Below are positions 26,416 through 36,212 of a stretch of DNA of 64,000 nt, piece after piece. Source of the DNA: Alphaproteobacteria bacterium. Its GTDB lineage: Bacteria; Pseudomonadota; Alphaproteobacteria; RF32; CAG-239. Below the pieces are notes generated by a model. That model had not been told where the DNA came from and did no database searches. It saw only the letters and a list, made by a program, of their open reading frames with translations. The stretch covers positions 224,724 to 288,723 of the forward strand of contig SUUK01000002.1 of NCBI GenBank assembly GCA_015062535.1, given 5' to 3'. The position numbers and the translations under genes were made by a program. Within the stretch, counting starts at the first letter, position 1. Each line of letters starts with the position of its first letter.

Positions 26416-27214
26416 AATGCCCTAGCTTGTGCTGGGGCTTTTTTTTGTGCGAACAATCGGGCTCTTGCAAGTTCTCGCCCGTCTTGTTTTGTAGGGCTCG
26501 CTTTTTAATAAAAGCTTGCCAACTTCACTTCGGGCAAGTCATTGTAACATTTGCATTGACGCCGTTTCCGGCTAATGCAAATTAACAAAGCCTGATAGTT
26601 TATGGCAAAAACAATTCACTGGATTGTTTTTGCTCATAAGCTCGTTCGCCCCAGATAATGCCCTAGCTTAATGTTGGGGCTTTTTTTGTGCGAACAATCG
26701 GGTTCTTGCAAGTTCTCGCCCGTCTTGTTTCGTAGGGCTCGCTTTTTAATAAAAGCTTGCCAACTTCACTTCGGGCAAGTCATTGTAACATTTGCATTGA
26801 CGCCGTTTCCGGCTAATGCAAATTAACAAAGTCTGATAGTTTATGGTAAAAACAATTCACTGGATTGTTTTTGCTCATAAGCTCGTTCGCCCCAGATAAT
26901 GCCCTAGCTTAATGTTGGGGCTTTTTTTGTGCGAACAATCGGGCTCTTGCAAGTTCTCGCCCGTCTTGTTTCGTAGGGCTCGCTTTTTAATAAAAGCTTG
27001 CCAACTTCACTTCGGGCAAGTCATTGTAACATTTGCATTGACGCCGTTTCCGGCTAATGCAAATTAACAAAGTCTGATAGTTTATGGCAAAAACAATTCA
27101 CTGGATTGTTTTTGCTCATAAGCTCGTTCGCCCCAGATAATGCCCTAGCTTGTGCTGGGGCTTTTTTTGTGCGAACAATCGGGCTCTTGCAAGTTCTCGC
27201 CCGTCTTGTTTCGT
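26402..27214. repeat. Tandem 241-bp repeats, 3.4 copies, tRNA-His tail in each
   Basis: Copies start at 26402, 26643, 26884 and 27125 with a constant 241-bp period; the fourth is partial and stops at 27214. Each begins with the last bases of tRNA-His (CGTTCGCCCCA), followed by a rho-independent terminator, then an inverted near-copy of the tRNA 3' end (GCGAACAATCGGGCTC), then three hairpins including one of 11 bp or more (GCAAAAACAAT/ATTGTTTTTGC). Copies differ by few bases, mostly in hairpin loops or as wobble pairs. I see no coding potential, so this fills the gap between attR and the gene at 27308. Confidence 0.92.
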
Positions 27215-27307
27215 TTATCTGTTTTTAATATATCGGTTTTATAGGTTGACATAAGGGGGAGAAGATAATAGTCTGTTTTTAGGATTTTTTTATTTTGGAC
27301 TATTTTG

Positions 27308-27844
27308 ATGACTTGGACTTTTTTTATTCGTAAATTAAGAAGCTTTGCATTTGGCTCGACAGATGCTTTGCTTTTTGATGATAGATTTATTATTGATGAT
27401 ATATATTTTAAGCGCCGTTTAAAGTTTCGCAATATTGATAAATATGAATTATCAAAAATGAAAGTTAAAGATATTAAAAGGTGTACAGGAGATGGTAATC
27501 ACTCTTTGTATGATGTTGAGGCTTATAAATATCTTGATGGTGCATATAAAGAATATGATGAATATTGTGAATTTCACAGAGCACATGGTCATGAAGAAAT
27601 GGATGTTGCGCATTATGATGCGTTGATAAAAAGTATTGAAGAAAATGGGTATGACAATAAACACGTTATAATTGTTGATTATAATGATGTTGTTAAAGAT
27701 GGACAACATAGGTCTTGTTGTTTGCTCCATAATTTTGGTCCCGATTTTGAAGTTCCGGTGCTAAGGGTTAAGCTTGCTAAAAGAACTTTAATTAATAAAC
27801 TTATGAGATTTTTCTATAAATATTTTGTGGGGTTTGTAGATTAA
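27308..27844 (+). CDS. ParB/sulfiredoxin-fold-like protein
   Basis: 178 residues. The segment HVIIVDYNDVVKDGQHRSCC holds a DGQHR motif with a preceding hydrophobic strand, the signature of the ParB N-terminal/sulfiredoxin fold that binds nucleotides. The rest (YDVEAYKYLDGAYKEYDEY, a basic C-terminus) is not familiar. Such stand-alone DGxHR proteins are known near polysaccharide genes, but none is next to it here. It has no clear ribosome binding site, and ATG at 27308 or TTG three bases earlier could be used. It borders the tandem repeats, so it may be part of older island cargo. Confidence 0.6.
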   Translation: MTWTFFIRKLRSFAFGSTDALLFDDRFIIDDIYFKRRLKFRNIDKYELSKMKVKDIKRCTGDGNHSLYDVEAYKYLDGAYKEYDEYCEFHRAHGHEEMDVAHYDALIKSIEENGYDNKHVIIVDYNDVVKDGQHRSCCLLHNFGPDFEVPVLRVKLAKRTLINKLMRFFYKYFVGFVD

Positions 27845-27869
27845 TAGGTTGGAAAAGGTTATATATTAA

Positions 27870-27897
27870 AACCGCCGAGACTTTTATCTCGGCGGTT
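27870..27897 (-). terminator. Terminator of the alpha/beta hydrolase gene
   Basis: AACCGCCGAGA/TCTCGGCGGTT stem; leftward it is followed by TTTTAATAT. It can also slow the convergent gene. Confidence 0.8.
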
Positions 27898-27901
27898 GAG
27901 G

Positions 27902-28645
27902 TTATTTAAGTATTGAGCGAAGAGAATATTCTACTTCGGTCATACTTGTTTTGGTTCGCATTCCATGTGTGTCGTTAGAAATTATCTTGATAATAGTTTC
28001 TGGTGAAGAAATTTTATCAGATAAATTTAAGACATCTGTTACTTTAACAGCTGGATCATTTCTTCCAACAAACAGGTGTACAGGGCAAGCAAGGGATAAG
28101 CTTTCTTGTTTGCGAATTTCTTCAGTTGATGAAATAAATTTTTCTGTTAGTTTGAATGGAATACGTTTGTCTTGTAAATAAAAAACAGTATATCCCTGTT
28201 TTTCTAGGTCTTTTTGTTGGTCTTGGCTCAATTTTTGTCGCCAATCAATGTCTGCTGCGCTTAGGGTTATTACACCTTTAATGCGTTCCTTAAAATAGGG
28301 CGCTGTAAATAAGCTTATAATACCACCTAGGCAAGAGCCGACGAGAATAACGTTGCCAGTTATGACATTTGTCAGCAGGTATTTTAATTGGTTTATCCAA
28401 ATAAATAAATCTGCATTGTCATATTGTTCTAGATTGTTAGAATGACCAGCGAGTTCGTACCAGCAAAAAGAAGAGTTTAAGCGAGTTACAATCTCGCAAA
28501 CCATTTTAGGTTTACGATGTTGATTGCGCGCTTGTTGACCGTGAACGTAGATAACCGTTAAATCGGTTGGGGTAACATCAGGAGTTGTGATTTGTACTTC
28601 AAAATCAAACCCTTGAAAAACTTCAGTTGACCTAAAAGTTTTCAT
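27902..28645 (-). CDS. Alpha/beta hydrolase with cysteine nucleophile
   Basis: A 247-residue alpha/beta hydrolase. IYVHGQQARN forms the oxyanion region. The nucleophile elbow is GSCLG (residues 103-107), so the usual Ser is Cys105, as in dienelactone hydrolases. The other members of the triad are probably Asp197 (FVGRNDPAV) and His227 (SNDTHGMR). A carboxylester or lactone substrate is likely; thioester is another option. No signal peptide. It is a single-gene unit with its own terminator and an ATG after a weak ribosome binding site. Confidence 0.85.
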   Translation of the reverse strand: MKTFRSTEVFQGFDFEVQITTPDVTPTDLTVIYVHGQQARNQHRKPKMVCEIVTRLNSSFCWYELAGHSNNLEQYDNADLFIWINQLKYLLTNVITGNVILVGSCLGGIISLFTAPYFKERIKGVITLSAADIDWRQKLSQDQQKDLEKQGYTVFYLQDKRIPFKLTEKFISSTEEIRKQESLSLACPVHLFVGRNDPAVKVTDVLNLSDKISSPETIIKIISNDTHGMRTKTSMTEVEYSLRSILK

Positions 28646-28906
28646 AATTGTAAAGTTTATGATAATATATTAAGCAAGGTTAGTATAGAGTTATTTATTT
28701 TAAAATCAATAATATAATTATTGTTTTTTTTATGAGGTAAATAGAGTTTTTTTGTATTTAAATATATAATAAAGAGTCAAAATAGGGGATTTTTGAGTTA
28801 AAAAAGAGCTAAAAATGATTTTTTTGTCAATATGATTCAACGTGAATCTCTATAAGGGTTTTTAAAAGATATTTTTTTTAATTTTTTTTCGTTTTTTGTG
28901 CATTTT

Positions 28907-28939
28907 TTGCTTGCATTATTAAAATTTAAATGTTACAAA
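28907..28939 (+). promoter_or_regulatory. Candidate promoter of the S10 operon
   Basis: TTGCTT (or TTGCAT at 28911) with a TGTTAC or TACAAA -10 region 17-18 bases later, in a long AT-rich gap. Start would be near 28945, giving a leader of about 150 nt. The rest of 28646-28906 holds no gene. Confidence 0.4.
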
Positions 28940-28954
28940 GGCCAAGCAACAAAA

Positions 28955-28975
28955 AAGTTAAGGAAGTGTTAACTT
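28955..28975 (+). promoter_or_regulatory. Hairpin in the S10 leader
   Basis: AAGTTAA/TTAACTT with a 7-nt loop at the start of the presumed transcript. Confidence 0.4.
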
Positions 28976-29040
28976 TCTTGCGAATCAAATATAACCCATA
29001 ATGCAGACGAATGTTGCTAAAGTTTGCAGTAATTTTTTAG

Positions 29041-29072
29041 ATGGCAAATTCCATTGTGGAGTTTTTTGCCAT
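29041..29072 (+). promoter_or_regulatory. S10 leader hairpin with minigene
   Basis: ATGGCAAA at 29041 pairs with TTTGCCAT at 29065, with TCC/GGA inside. It ends 24 bases before rpsJ. The same bases read ATG to TAG as an 11-codon minigene ([11 protein letters not shown]). Either could be part of feedback control, analogous to L4 control of the E. coli S10 leader; this is inference. Confidence 0.45.
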
Positions 29073-29095
29073 TTAGTTATAGGAAAAGTGTTAAA

Positions 29096-29407
29096 ATGAT
29101 GGATACACAAAATATCAGAATCCGCCTTAAGGCTTTTGATCATCGTTTATTAGACTTGTCTACTAAAGAGATTGTTCATACAGCTAAAAGAACCGGAGCT
29201 AATGTTAGAGGACCAATTCCTCTTCCAACTAAAATTGAGAAGTTTACGATTAACCGTTCTCCTCACGTTGATAAAAAATCTCGTGAACAGTTCGAAATCA
29301 GAACTCACAAAAGACTTCTTGATATTGTAGATCCTACACCACAAACAGTTGATGCGTTGATGAAATTAGACCTTGCAGCTGGTGTGAATGTAGAAATTAA
29401 GTTATAA
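29096..29407 (+). CDS. rpsJ: 30S ribosomal protein S10
   Basis: S10 (103 residues) is the first gene of the operon; it also serves as NusE in antitermination. [33 protein letters not shown] and the RTHKRLLDI region are standard. The ATG at 29096 is chosen over 29099 from spacing to AGGA at 29081. No tuf, fusA, rpsG or rpsL lies upstream, so the str operon is elsewhere. Confidence 0.98.
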   Translation: MMDTQNIRIRLKAFDHRLLDLSTKEIVHTAKRTGANVRGPIPLPTKIEKFTINRSPHVDKKSREQFEIRTHKRLLDIVDPTPQTVDALMKLDLAAGVNVEIKL

Positions 29408-29464
29408 TTTTTAATGTTGGTTTTTGAAAGATAAAATCAACCTATTGAAAAAGGAAAAATAATA

Positions 29465-30187
29465 ATGCGTACTGGTTTAATCGCAAAAAAACTTGGGATG
29501 ACTAGAATTTTTGAAGCTGATGGGACACATGTTCCTGTTACAGTTTTGGCTGTTGAAGGCTTAAAAGTTGTTAATGTCAGAACAAATGATAAAGATGGTT
29601 ATACAGCTGTTCAATTAGGAACAGGCGCTATTAAAGCGAAAAATGTATCTAAACCAATGAAGGGATACTTCACCAAGGCTAACGTTGAGCCAAAGAAGAA
29701 AATTGCTGAATTTAGAGTAAGCGAAGATTGTCTTCTTTCTGTTGGTGATGAATTGTCTGCAGAACACTTTGTTGCAGGTCAATTTGTAGATGTTTGTGCA
29801 ACTTCTATCGGTAAAGGTTTTGCCGGTGTTATGAAACGTCACAACTTTGCAGGTTTGGAAGCAACACACGGTGTGTCTATTTCTCACCGTTCACATGGTT
29901 CTACAGGACAAAGACAAGATCCAGGTAAAGTATTCAAAGGTAAAAAGATGGCTGGACATATGGGTGATGAACGTGTTACTGTTCAAAACTTAAAAGTTGT
30001 AGCTGTTGATGGAAATCGTGGTTTGATTATGGTTAAAGGTGGCGTTCCTGGTGCTGAAAATGCATGGGTTAGAGTTACTGATGCTATTAAGAAAACTCAA
30101 GATGTTAAATTACCAATGCCTGCAGGTCTTAAAAAGGTTGATGAACCTGTTGCAGTTATAGCTGAAGAAGCAGCTGATAATGCATAG
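29465..30187 (+). CDS. rplC: 50S ribosomal protein L3
   Basis: L3 (240 residues) nucleates 50S assembly. [13 protein letters not shown] at the N-terminus and [16 protein letters not shown] around the peptidyl-transferase-facing loop are conserved, with the Gln that is methylated in some bacteria. There is a C-terminal acidic extension (EEAADNA) of the kind common in alphaproteobacteria. 57 bp separate it from rpsJ. Confidence 0.98.
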   Translation: MRTGLIAKKLGMTRIFEADGTHVPVTVLAVEGLKVVNVRTNDKDGYTAVQLGTGAIKAKNVSKPMKGYFTKANVEPKKKIAEFRVSEDCLLSVGDELSAEHFVAGQFVDVCATSIGKGFAGVMKRHNFAGLEATHGVSISHRSHGSTGQRQDPGKVFKGKKMAGHMGDERVTVQNLKVVAVDGNRGLIMVKGGVPGAENAWVRVTDAIKKTQDVKLPMPAGLKKVDEPVAVIAEEAADNA

Positions 30188-30206
30188 AGATTAAGGATTT
30201 TTGAAA

Positions 30207-30827
30207 ATGAAACAGGACATCTTAAATTTGAATAATGAAAACGTTGGTAGCATTGAACTTAATGATGCTATTTTCGGCTTAGAAGTTCGTGCTGACGTTT
30301 TGCACCGCGTTGTAAATTGGCAATTGGCTATGCGTCAATGCGGTAACCACCAAACTAAAGGTCGTTCAGACGTTGCTTTGACACCTGCAAAACCATTCAA
30401 ACAAAAAGGTAGTGGTAATGCTCGTCAAGGTAGCCGTAAGGGTACTCAATTTAGAAAAGGTGGAATTGTTTTTGGTCCAGTTGTAAGAGATCACTCTCAT
30501 GACTTGACTAAGAAATTTAGAAAATTAGGTCTAAAAATTGCTCTTTCAGCTAAAGCTAAAGAGGGTAATCTTGTTATCGTAGATGAAGCAAAGCTTTCAA
30601 ATCCAAAGACAAAAGATTTGATTCAAAAATTAAATGCTTGTGGTTTGAATAACTGCTTATTTATCGATGGTAAGGAAGTAGACATGAACTTTGCATTAGC
30701 TAGCCGTAACATTGTTGGTGTAGATGTATTACCTACAATTGGTGCTAATGTGTACGATATTTTGAAAAAAGAGAAGTTGGTATTAACTAAAGAAGCTGTT
30801 ACATGCTTGGAGGAAAGATTACAATGA
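30207..30827 (+). CDS. rplD: 50S ribosomal protein L4
   Basis: L4 (206 residues) lines the exit tunnel and, in enterobacteria, is the S10 operon autorepressor. The tunnel loop is seen as [22 protein letters not shown] 30207 is better placed from AAGGA than TTG 30201. The stop overlaps the rplW start (ATGA). Confidence 0.98.
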   Translation: MKQDILNLNNENVGSIELNDAIFGLEVRADVLHRVVNWQLAMRQCGNHQTKGRSDVALTPAKPFKQKGSGNARQGSRKGTQFRKGGIVFGPVVRDHSHDLTKKFRKLGLKIALSAKAKEGNLVIVDEAKLSNPKTKDLIQKLNACGLNNCLFIDGKEVDMNFALASRNIVGVDVLPTIGANVYDILKKEKLVLTKEAVTCLEERLQ

Positions 30828-31141
30828 AAAAATCAGAAAAAACAAACAATGTAACTGCAGCTATGTATGATACATTACTTCGTCCGGTAATTACAGAAAA
30901 GTCTATGACATCTTCTGAAAGTGGTAAAGTTGTATTTACTGTACCTTTATCAGCTACTAAAGAAGAAATTAAAGCAGCTATTGAAGCTATCTTTAATGTA
31001 AAAGTTAAGAAGGTAAATACCGTTAAACAAGCTGGTAAGGTAAAACGCTTTAGAGGTTATGAGGGCGTTCGCTCTGATTACAAAAAGGCTGTTATTACTC
31101 TTGCCGATGGTCAAAATATTGATGTTACAGCAGGAATTTAG
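30824..31141 (+). CDS. rplW: 50S ribosomal protein L23
   Basis: L23 (105 residues) sits at the tunnel exit and docks SRP and trigger factor. [11 protein letters not shown] and [12 protein letters not shown] are conserved. The ATG at 30824 follows TTGGAGG and overlaps the rplD stop by 4 bp. The N-terminus has about ten additional residues before the usual start of homology. Confidence 0.98.
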   Translation: MKKSEKTNNVTAAMYDTLLRPVITEKSMTSSESGKVVFTVPLSATKEEIKAAIEAIFNVKVKKVNTVKQAGKVKRFRGYEGVRSDYKKAVITLADGQNIDVTAGI

Positions 31142-31143
31142 TC

Positions 31144-31980
31144 ATGGCTTTGAGAACATTTAAGCCCGCTACTCCAGGTCTTCGTCAACTAGTTATTGTT
31201 GATAGAAGTGAGCTTTATAAGGGCAAACCTGAGAAGAGTTTGACTGTTGGTCTTACAAAAACAGGTGGGCGTGATAATTTCGGACACGTTACAAGTCGTA
31301 GAATCGGTGGCGGTCACAAACGTAAATACCGTGTAATTGACTTCAAACGTAATAAATTTGATTGTGAAGCAACTGTTGAGAGAATCGAATATGATCCAAA
31401 CCGCACATCTTTCATTGCTTTAATTAGCTATGAAGATGGCGAGAAGGCTTATATCTTGGCTCCTCAAAGATTAAAAGCTGGTGATAAAGTTATCTCTTCT
31501 GAGAAAGCTGATATTAAACCAGGTAACGCAATGCCATTAAAGAGCATGCCAGTTGGTACTATCGTTCACAACGTTGAGTTAAGATCTGGCAAAGGCGGAC
31601 AATTAGTTCGTTCTGCTGGTTGTTATGCTCAAGTTGTTGGTAAAGATGGTGGTTATGCGCAACTTAAACTTTCTTCTGGCGAATTAAGAATCGTTAGAGA
31701 AGAATGTTTAGCTACTGTTGGTGCTGTATCTAACCCTGATAACCAAAACGTTTCTTTGGGTAAAGCAGGTCGTGCTAGATGGTTAGGTGCTCGTCCAGTA
31801 TCTCGTGGTGTTGCAATGAACCCAGTTGATCACCCACATGGTGGTGGTGAAGGCCGTACTTCAGGTGGTCGTCATCCAGTTACTCCTTGGGGTAAACCAA
31901 CTAAGGGTGCAAAAACTCGTTCTAACAAGAAGACAGATCGCTTTATTATGAGATCTCGTCATGAAAACAAGAAGAAATAA
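31144..31980 (+). CDS. rplB: 50S ribosomal protein L2
   Basis: L2 (278 residues) helps join subunits and supports peptidyl transfer. [30 protein letters not shown] and the C-terminal catalytic-centre loop [14 protein letters not shown], which contains the conserved His, are intact. It starts 2 bp after rplW. Confidence 0.98.
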   Translation: MALRTFKPATPGLRQLVIVDRSELYKGKPEKSLTVGLTKTGGRDNFGHVTSRRIGGGHKRKYRVIDFKRNKFDCEATVERIEYDPNRTSFIALISYEDGEKAYILAPQRLKAGDKVISSEKADIKPGNAMPLKSMPVGTIVHNVELRSGKGGQLVRSAGCYAQVVGKDGGYAQLKLSSGELRIVREECLATVGAVSNPDNQNVSLGKAGRARWLGARPVSRGVAMNPVDHPHGGGEGRTSGGRHPVTPWGKPTKGAKTRSNKKTDRFIMRSRHENKKK

Positions 31981-31992
31981 GGAGGTAAACAA

Positions 31993-32271
31993 ATGACACG
32001 TTCTGTATGGAAAGGACCTTTCGTTGATGGTTATCTTCTTAAAAAAGCTGATGCAGCAAGAGCATCTACTCGTAATGAAGTGATTAAAATTTGGTCTCGT
32101 CGTTCAACAATGTTACCACAATTTGTTGGTTTAACATTTGGTGTTCACAATGGTCATAAATTTATCCCAGTACTTGTTACTGAAGAAATGGTTGGCCATA
32201 AATTTGGTGAATTTGCTCCAACACGTACCTTCTATGGTCACGCTGCAGATAAAAAAGTTAAGAGAGGTTAA
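31993..32271 (+). CDS. rpsS: 30S ribosomal protein S19
   Basis: S19 (92 residues) is at the head of the small subunit and contacts the A-site finger. [18 protein letters not shown] and [17 protein letters not shown] are typical. A strong AAGGAGG precedes the ATG. Confidence 0.98.
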   Translation: MTRSVWKGPFVDGYLLKKADAARASTRNEVIKIWSRRSTMLPQFVGLTFGVHNGHKFIPVLVTEEMVGHKFGEFAPTRTFYGHAADKKVKRG

Positions 32272-32273
32272 TT

Positions 32274-32648
32274 ATGGGAAAAAGTAAAGACTTAAGAAGA
32301 CTTTCTGACAACCAAGCAATGGCTCAGAATAATTCTATTCGCTCTAGCTCTCGTAAATTGAACCTTGTTGCACAATCAATCAGAGGCTTAAGCGCTGAGA
32401 AAGCTGTTGCAGAACTTAGCTTTTCTAAGAAAAGAATCGCAAAGGTTGCATTAGAAGTATTGAAATCCGCTATTGCTAATGCTGAAAACAACCACAAACT
32501 TAACATTGATAAGTTAGTAGTTGCAGAAGCTTATACTGGTAATGGCATTGTTATGAAACGTATGCATGCACGTGGAAGAGGCAGAGGTGCAAGGGTTTTA
32601 AAACCTTTCTCTAAATTGACTATCGTTGTTGCTGAGCGTGGGGAGTAA
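32274..32648 (+). CDS. rplV: 50S ribosomal protein L22
   Basis: L22 (124 residues) lines the exit tunnel; macrolide-resistance changes map to its loop. SSSRKLNLVAQSIRGL and MKRMHARGRGRGARVLKPFSK are recognisable. It has an N-terminal extension of about 15 residues before the usual start. Two bp after rpsS. Confidence 0.97.
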   Translation: MGKSKDLRRLSDNQAMAQNNSIRSSSRKLNLVAQSIRGLSAEKAVAELSFSKKRIAKVALEVLKSAIANAENNHKLNIDKLVVAEAYTGNGIVMKRMHARGRGRGARVLKPFSKLTIVVAERGE

Positions 32649-32653
32649 AATAA

Positions 32654-33322
32654 ATGGGACAGAAAGTAAATCCTATCAGTCTTCGTTTAGGCGTTAACCG
32701 CACGTGGGATTCTCGTTGGTATGCTGATGAGGAATTCACAGATTACCTCCACGAAGATTTGAAAATTAGAAAATTTTTGAAAGAAAAATTAGCTCAAGCT
32801 GGTATTAGTAAGATTGTTATTGAACGTCCTACTAAAAAAGCAAGAGTTACAATTCATTCAGCAAGACCAGGTGTTGTAATTGGTAAGAAGGGTCAAGACA
32901 TTGAGTTGTTAAGAAAAGACATTCAAAAGTTGACTGCTTCTGAGGTTCAATTAAACATCATGGAAGTAAGAAAGCCAGAATTAGACGCTCAGTTAGTTGC
33001 TGACAGTGTTGCACAACAATTGGAAAGACGTGTTGCTTTCCGTCGTGCGATGAAGAGAGTTATGCAATCAGCTTTACGTTTGGGTGCTGAAGGTATTAAG
33101 GTTGCATGTTCAGGTCGTTTAGGCGGTGCTGAAATTGCAAGAACTGAATACTATCGTGAAGGAAGAGTTCCTTTACACACACTTCGTGCTGATATTGACT
33201 ATGCTACTTCAACTGCTCACACCACATATGGTGCTTGTGGCGTTAAAGTTTGGATTTATAAAGGCGAAATTATGTCTCATGATCCAATGGCACAAGACAA
33301 GAAATTGGCTGAACAAAAGTAA
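32654..33322 (+). CDS. rpsC: 30S ribosomal protein S3
   Basis: S3 (222 residues) forms the mRNA entry helicase with S4 and S5. [20 protein letters not shown] starts it, [12 protein letters not shown] is the KH-domain loop, and [14 protein letters not shown] and [12 protein letters not shown] close the C-terminal domain. Typical length for alphaproteobacteria. Confidence 0.98.
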   Translation: MGQKVNPISLRLGVNRTWDSRWYADEEFTDYLHEDLKIRKFLKEKLAQAGISKIVIERPTKKARVTIHSARPGVVIGKKGQDIELLRKDIQKLTASEVQLNIMEVRKPELDAQLVADSVAQQLERRVAFRRAMKRVMQSALRLGAEGIKVACSGRLGGAEIARTEYYREGRVPLHTLRADIDYATSTAHTTYGACGVKVWIYKGEIMSHDPMAQDKKLAEQK

Positions 33323-33337
33323 GAATGAGGTTTTAAA

Positions 33338-33766
33338 ATGTTAAGTCCAAAACGCGTAAAGTTCCGCAAGCAACACAAAGGTCGTATTCACGGCCTTGCT
33401 AAGGGCGGTTCTGAATTAAGTTTCGGTTCATTTGGTCTAAAAGCTCTTACACCTGAGCGCGTTACAGCTCGCCAAATTGAGGCTGCTCGTCGTGCTATCA
33501 CTCGTGAAATGAAGAGAGCAGGTAGACTATGGATTAGAATTTTCCCAGATGTACCTGTAACAGATAAACCTGCTGAGGTTCGTATGGGTAAAGGTAAAGG
33601 TGCTGTCGAATTTTGGGTAGCAAGAGTTAAACCTGGTCGTATAATGTTCGAATTGGGTGATGTTGATGAAGAACTCGCTCGCAGAGCATTTGCATTGGGT
33701 GCAGCAAAATTGCCTGTAAAGTGCAAATTTGTTAAACGCTTGAATTCAGATAATGGAGAAGCATAA
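33338..33766 (+). CDS. rplP: 50S ribosomal protein L16
   Basis: L16 (142 residues) helps place A-site t[19 protein letters not shown] and [18 protein letters not shown] are conserved, as is the Arg in the tRNA-facing loop. Its stop overlaps the rpmC ATG by one base (TAATG), so translation is coupled. Confidence 0.98.
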   Translation: MLSPKRVKFRKQHKGRIHGLAKGGSELSFGSFGLKALTPERVTARQIEAARRAITREMKRAGRLWIRIFPDVPVTDKPAEVRMGKGKGAVEFWVARVKPGRIMFELGDVDEELARRAFALGAAKLPVKCKFVKRLNSDNGEA

Positions 33767-33963
33767 TGGTTAAAATTAAAGATTTGAGAGCTATGAGTGA
33801 TGATGAATTAGAAGCAAGACTCGTAGAGTGCAAGAAAGAGCAATTAAGTTTGCGCATTCAACAAGCTACTGGTCAATTGCAAAATACATCAGCTATCTCT
33901 AAAGTTCGTAAAGAAGTAGCTCAAATCAATACGCTTTTAACAGAGCGTAAGAAGAATAGTTAG
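33766..33963 (+). CDS. rpmC: 50S ribosomal protein L29
   Basis: L29 (65 residues) is a helical hairpin at the tunnel exit. [19 protein letters not shown] and the [16 protein letters not shown] turn are typical. Coupled to rplP. Confidence 0.97.
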   Translation: MVKIKDLRAMSDDELEARLVECKKEQLSLRIQQATGQLQNTSAISKVRKEVAQINTLLTERKKNS

Positions 33964-33974
33964 GAGAAAAACAG

Positions 33975-34217
33975 ATGCCTAAAAGAATTCTTCAAGGTGT
34001 TGTAGTAAGTGCTAAACAGGATAAAACTGTCGTAGTCAGCGTAGAGCGTCAGGTTATGCATCCTGTTTACAAAAAATTCGTGAAGAAAAGTAAGAAATTT
34101 GCTGCTCACGATGAGAACAATCAGTGCAAGGAAGGTGATATGGTTTCTATTGTTGAATCTAAACCATATTCAAAAACTAAAACTTGGACTGTAATTAACA
34201 ATAATGAAAATGCCTAG
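33975..34217 (+). CDS. rpsQ: 30S ribosomal protein S17
   Basis: S17 (80 residues), an OB-fold primary binder of 16S r[22 protein letters not shown] and [11 protein letters not shown] are conserved. TTAGGAG precedes the ATG. Confidence 0.97.
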   Translation: MPKRILQGVVVSAKQDKTVVVSVERQVMHPVYKKFVKKSKKFAAHDENNQCKEGDMVSIVESKPYSKTKTWTVINNNENA

Positions 34218-34234
34218 TTAGGAAGGAATGAATT

Positions 34235-34603
34235 ATGATACAGATGCAAACCAACCTAGATGTTGCAGATAATTCTGGCGCACGTCAGGTGCAGTGCATT
34301 AAAGTTCTTGGTGGTTCCAAGAGAATGCATGCTTCAGTCGGTGATATTATCATCGTTTCTGTTAAAGATGCAATGCCTAAAGGGCGTGTAAAGAAAGGTG
34401 ATGTTCAACGTGCAGTTATCGTTAGAACAGCCAGCGACATCAGACGTAAAGACGGTAGTGTAATCCGTTTTGATAGCAATGCAGCTGTTTTGGTAAACAA
34501 AGATGGTGAACCAATTGGTACACGTATTTTTGGCCCAGTAACAAGAGAGTTGCGTGCTAAAAAATTCATGAAAATTATTTCTTTAGCGCCGGAGGTTTTG
34601 TAA
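34235..34603 (+). CDS. rplN: 50S ribosomal protein L14
   Basis: L14 (122 residues) is the binding partner of RsfS, which is encoded at 4022. [31 protein letters not shown] and the [14 protein letters not shown]-terminus match the family in full. Confidence 0.98.
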   Translation: MIQMQTNLDVADNSGARQVQCIKVLGGSKRMHASVGDIIIVSVKDAMPKGRVKKGDVQRAVIVRTASDIRRKDGSVIRFDSNAAVLVNKDGEPIGTRIFGPVTRELRAKKFMKIISLAPEVL

Positions 34604-34604
34604 T

Positions 34605-34919
34605 ATGAGCAAAATGAAAATCAAAAAAGGTGATAAAGTAATCGTTATCGCAGGAAATGACAAAGGCAAAACTGGTGAAGTTTTGAAAGCTATGCCAAAA
34701 GAAGGTAAAGTTGTTGTTCAAGGTGTTAACCTTGTAAAAAGACATACTAAACCAAGCCAAACAAATCCTGGTGGTATTGTTACTAAAGAAGCAGCAATTC
34801 AGGTTTCTAATGTAGCAGCAGTTACAGCTGATGGCAAACCTACAAAAGTTGGCTATAAAGTTGTTGACGGCGTTAAAAAACGCGTTGCTCGTAAAACTGG
34901 CGAAGTAATCGATAATTAG
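34605..34919 (+). CDS. rplX: 50S ribosomal protein L24
   Basis: L24 (104 residues), a KOW-domain assembly initiator. [20 protein letters not shown] is the KOW motif and [17 protein letters not shown] follows. One base after rplN. Confidence 0.98.
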   Translation: MSKMKIKKGDKVIVIAGNDKGKTGEVLKAMPKEGKVVVQGVNLVKRHTKPSQTNPGGIVTKEAAIQVSNVAAVTADGKPTKVGYKVVDGVKKRVARKTGEVIDN

Positions 34920-34930
34920 GAGATAATTTG

Positions 34931-35470
34931 ATGACAAATTTTGAACAATTATATAATGATGTCATTAAGAAGGCTCTTGTGGAAAAATTCGGTTACAAGA
35001 ACCCACATGAGATTCCTAAGTTGACAAAGATTGTCTTGAATATGGGCGTTGGTGACGCTATTACAGACAAGAAAAAATTAAATAACGCTGTAGAAGAAAT
35101 GGCTATGATTGCTGGTCAAAAACCAGTTGTTACAGAAGCTAGAAAATCTATTGCTACTTTCAAATTAAGAGAAGGTATGCCAATTGGATGTAAAGTTACT
35201 CTTCGTTCAGACAGAATGTATGAGTTCTTAGAGCGTTTAATCAACATGGCACTTCCACGTATCAGAGACTTCCACGGAATTAGTGGTAAGAACTTTGATG
35301 GAAGAGGAAACTTTGCTTTTGGCATTAAAGAGCAAATTATTTTCCCTGAAATTAACTATGAAAAAGTTGAACAAGTAAGAGGTATGGATATTGTTATCTG
35401 TACATCTGCTAAGACTGATGAAGAAGCTAAGTTTCTTTTGACATCTTTCAACTTACCATATAAGAAATAA
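34931..35470 (+). CDS. rplE: 50S ribosomal protein L5
   Basis: L5 (179 residues) binds 5S rRNA and contacts P-site t[32 protein letters not shown] and [18 protein letters not shown] are conserved. ATG 34931 is preferred to TTG 34928 by spacing to AGGAGA. Confidence 0.98.
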   Translation: MTNFEQLYNDVIKKALVEKFGYKNPHEIPKLTKIVLNMGVGDAITDKKKLNNAVEEMAMIAGQKPVVTEARKSIATFKLREGMPIGCKVTLRSDRMYEFLERLINMALPRIRDFHGISGKNFDGRGNFAFGIKEQIIFPEINYEKVEQVRGMDIVICTSAKTDEEAKFLLTSFNLPYKK

Positions 35471-35484
35471 GCGGAGATTTTACT

Positions 35485-35790
35485 ATGTCAAAAACAAGTT
35501 CAGTATACAGAAACTTGAAGCGCGTAAAGATGGTTGCAAAATATGCAAATGTACGTGCTAAGTTAAAAGCCATTGCTGATGATAAGAATGCTTCTGAAGA
35601 AGATAGATTTCAAGCTACTTTGAAATTAGCAGCGTTACCTCGTAACTCTTCAAAGGTTAGAGTAAGAAACCGTTGTAAAGTTACAGGTCGTTCACGTAGT
35701 TACAACAGAAAATTTGGTGTTAGCCGTGTTGAATTAAGAGACATGGCAAGCTTCGGCGAAATACCAGGTTTAGTAAAATCAAGCTGGTAA
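35485..35790 (+). CDS. rpsN: 30S ribosomal protein S14 (zinc-free type)
   Basis: S14 (101 residues) of the long form. The place of the two zinc CxxC pairs is taken by [18 protein letters not shown] with a single Cys, so no zinc is bound. [19 protein letters not shown] is the normal C-terminus. Confidence 0.98.
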   Translation: MSKTSSVYRNLKRVKMVAKYANVRAKLKAIADDKNASEEDRFQATLKLAALPRNSSKVRVRNRCKVTGRSRSYNRKFGVSRVELRDMASFGEIPGLVKSSW

Positions 35791-35802
35791 GGAGTTGATA
35801 TT

Positions 35803-36201
35803 ATGTCTATGACTGATCCTTTGGGCGATATGCTCACACGCATTAGAAACGCACAAAGAGCGAAGAAAAGTGATGTTGTATCACCTGCATCTCGCTTGCG
35901 TGAAAATGTATTAGAAGTTTTGAAAAGAGAAGGTTACATTTTAGGTTATGAAAAAGTAAATGTACGTTCTGGTATTGATGAACTTCATATTCAATTAAAG
36001 TACCATGAAGGTACTGGTGTAATTACTGAAATTTACCGCGTGTCTACTCCAGGCCGTAGAGTATATTCCAGTGTTCGTGACTTGCCAAGAGTTTATAATG
36101 GTCTCGGTATTTCTATCGTTTCTACTCCAAAAGGTGTTATGAGCGATAACGAAGCTAGAAAAGCAAACGTTGGCGGCGAAATTTTGTGTCAAGTTTTCTA
36201 G
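35803..36201 (+). CDS. rpsH: 30S ribosomal protein S8
   Basis: S8 (132 residues) binds the central domain of 16S rRNA and, in E. coli, represses the spc operon. [20 protein letters not shown]-like [17 protein letters not shown] and GGEILCQVF are conserved. Confidence 0.98.
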   Translation: MSMTDPLGDMLTRIRNAQRAKKSDVVSPASRLRENVLEVLKREGYILGYEKVNVRSGIDELHIQLKYHEGTGVITEIYRVSTPGRRVYSSVRDLPRVYNGLGISIVSTPKGVMSDNEARKANVGGEILCQVF

Positions 36202-36212
36202 GGAGATAACGG

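Noticed and set aside
26402..27214. CRISPR array
   Set aside because: Units are 241 bp and almost wholly identical; there are no short repeats with variable spacers and no cas genes.
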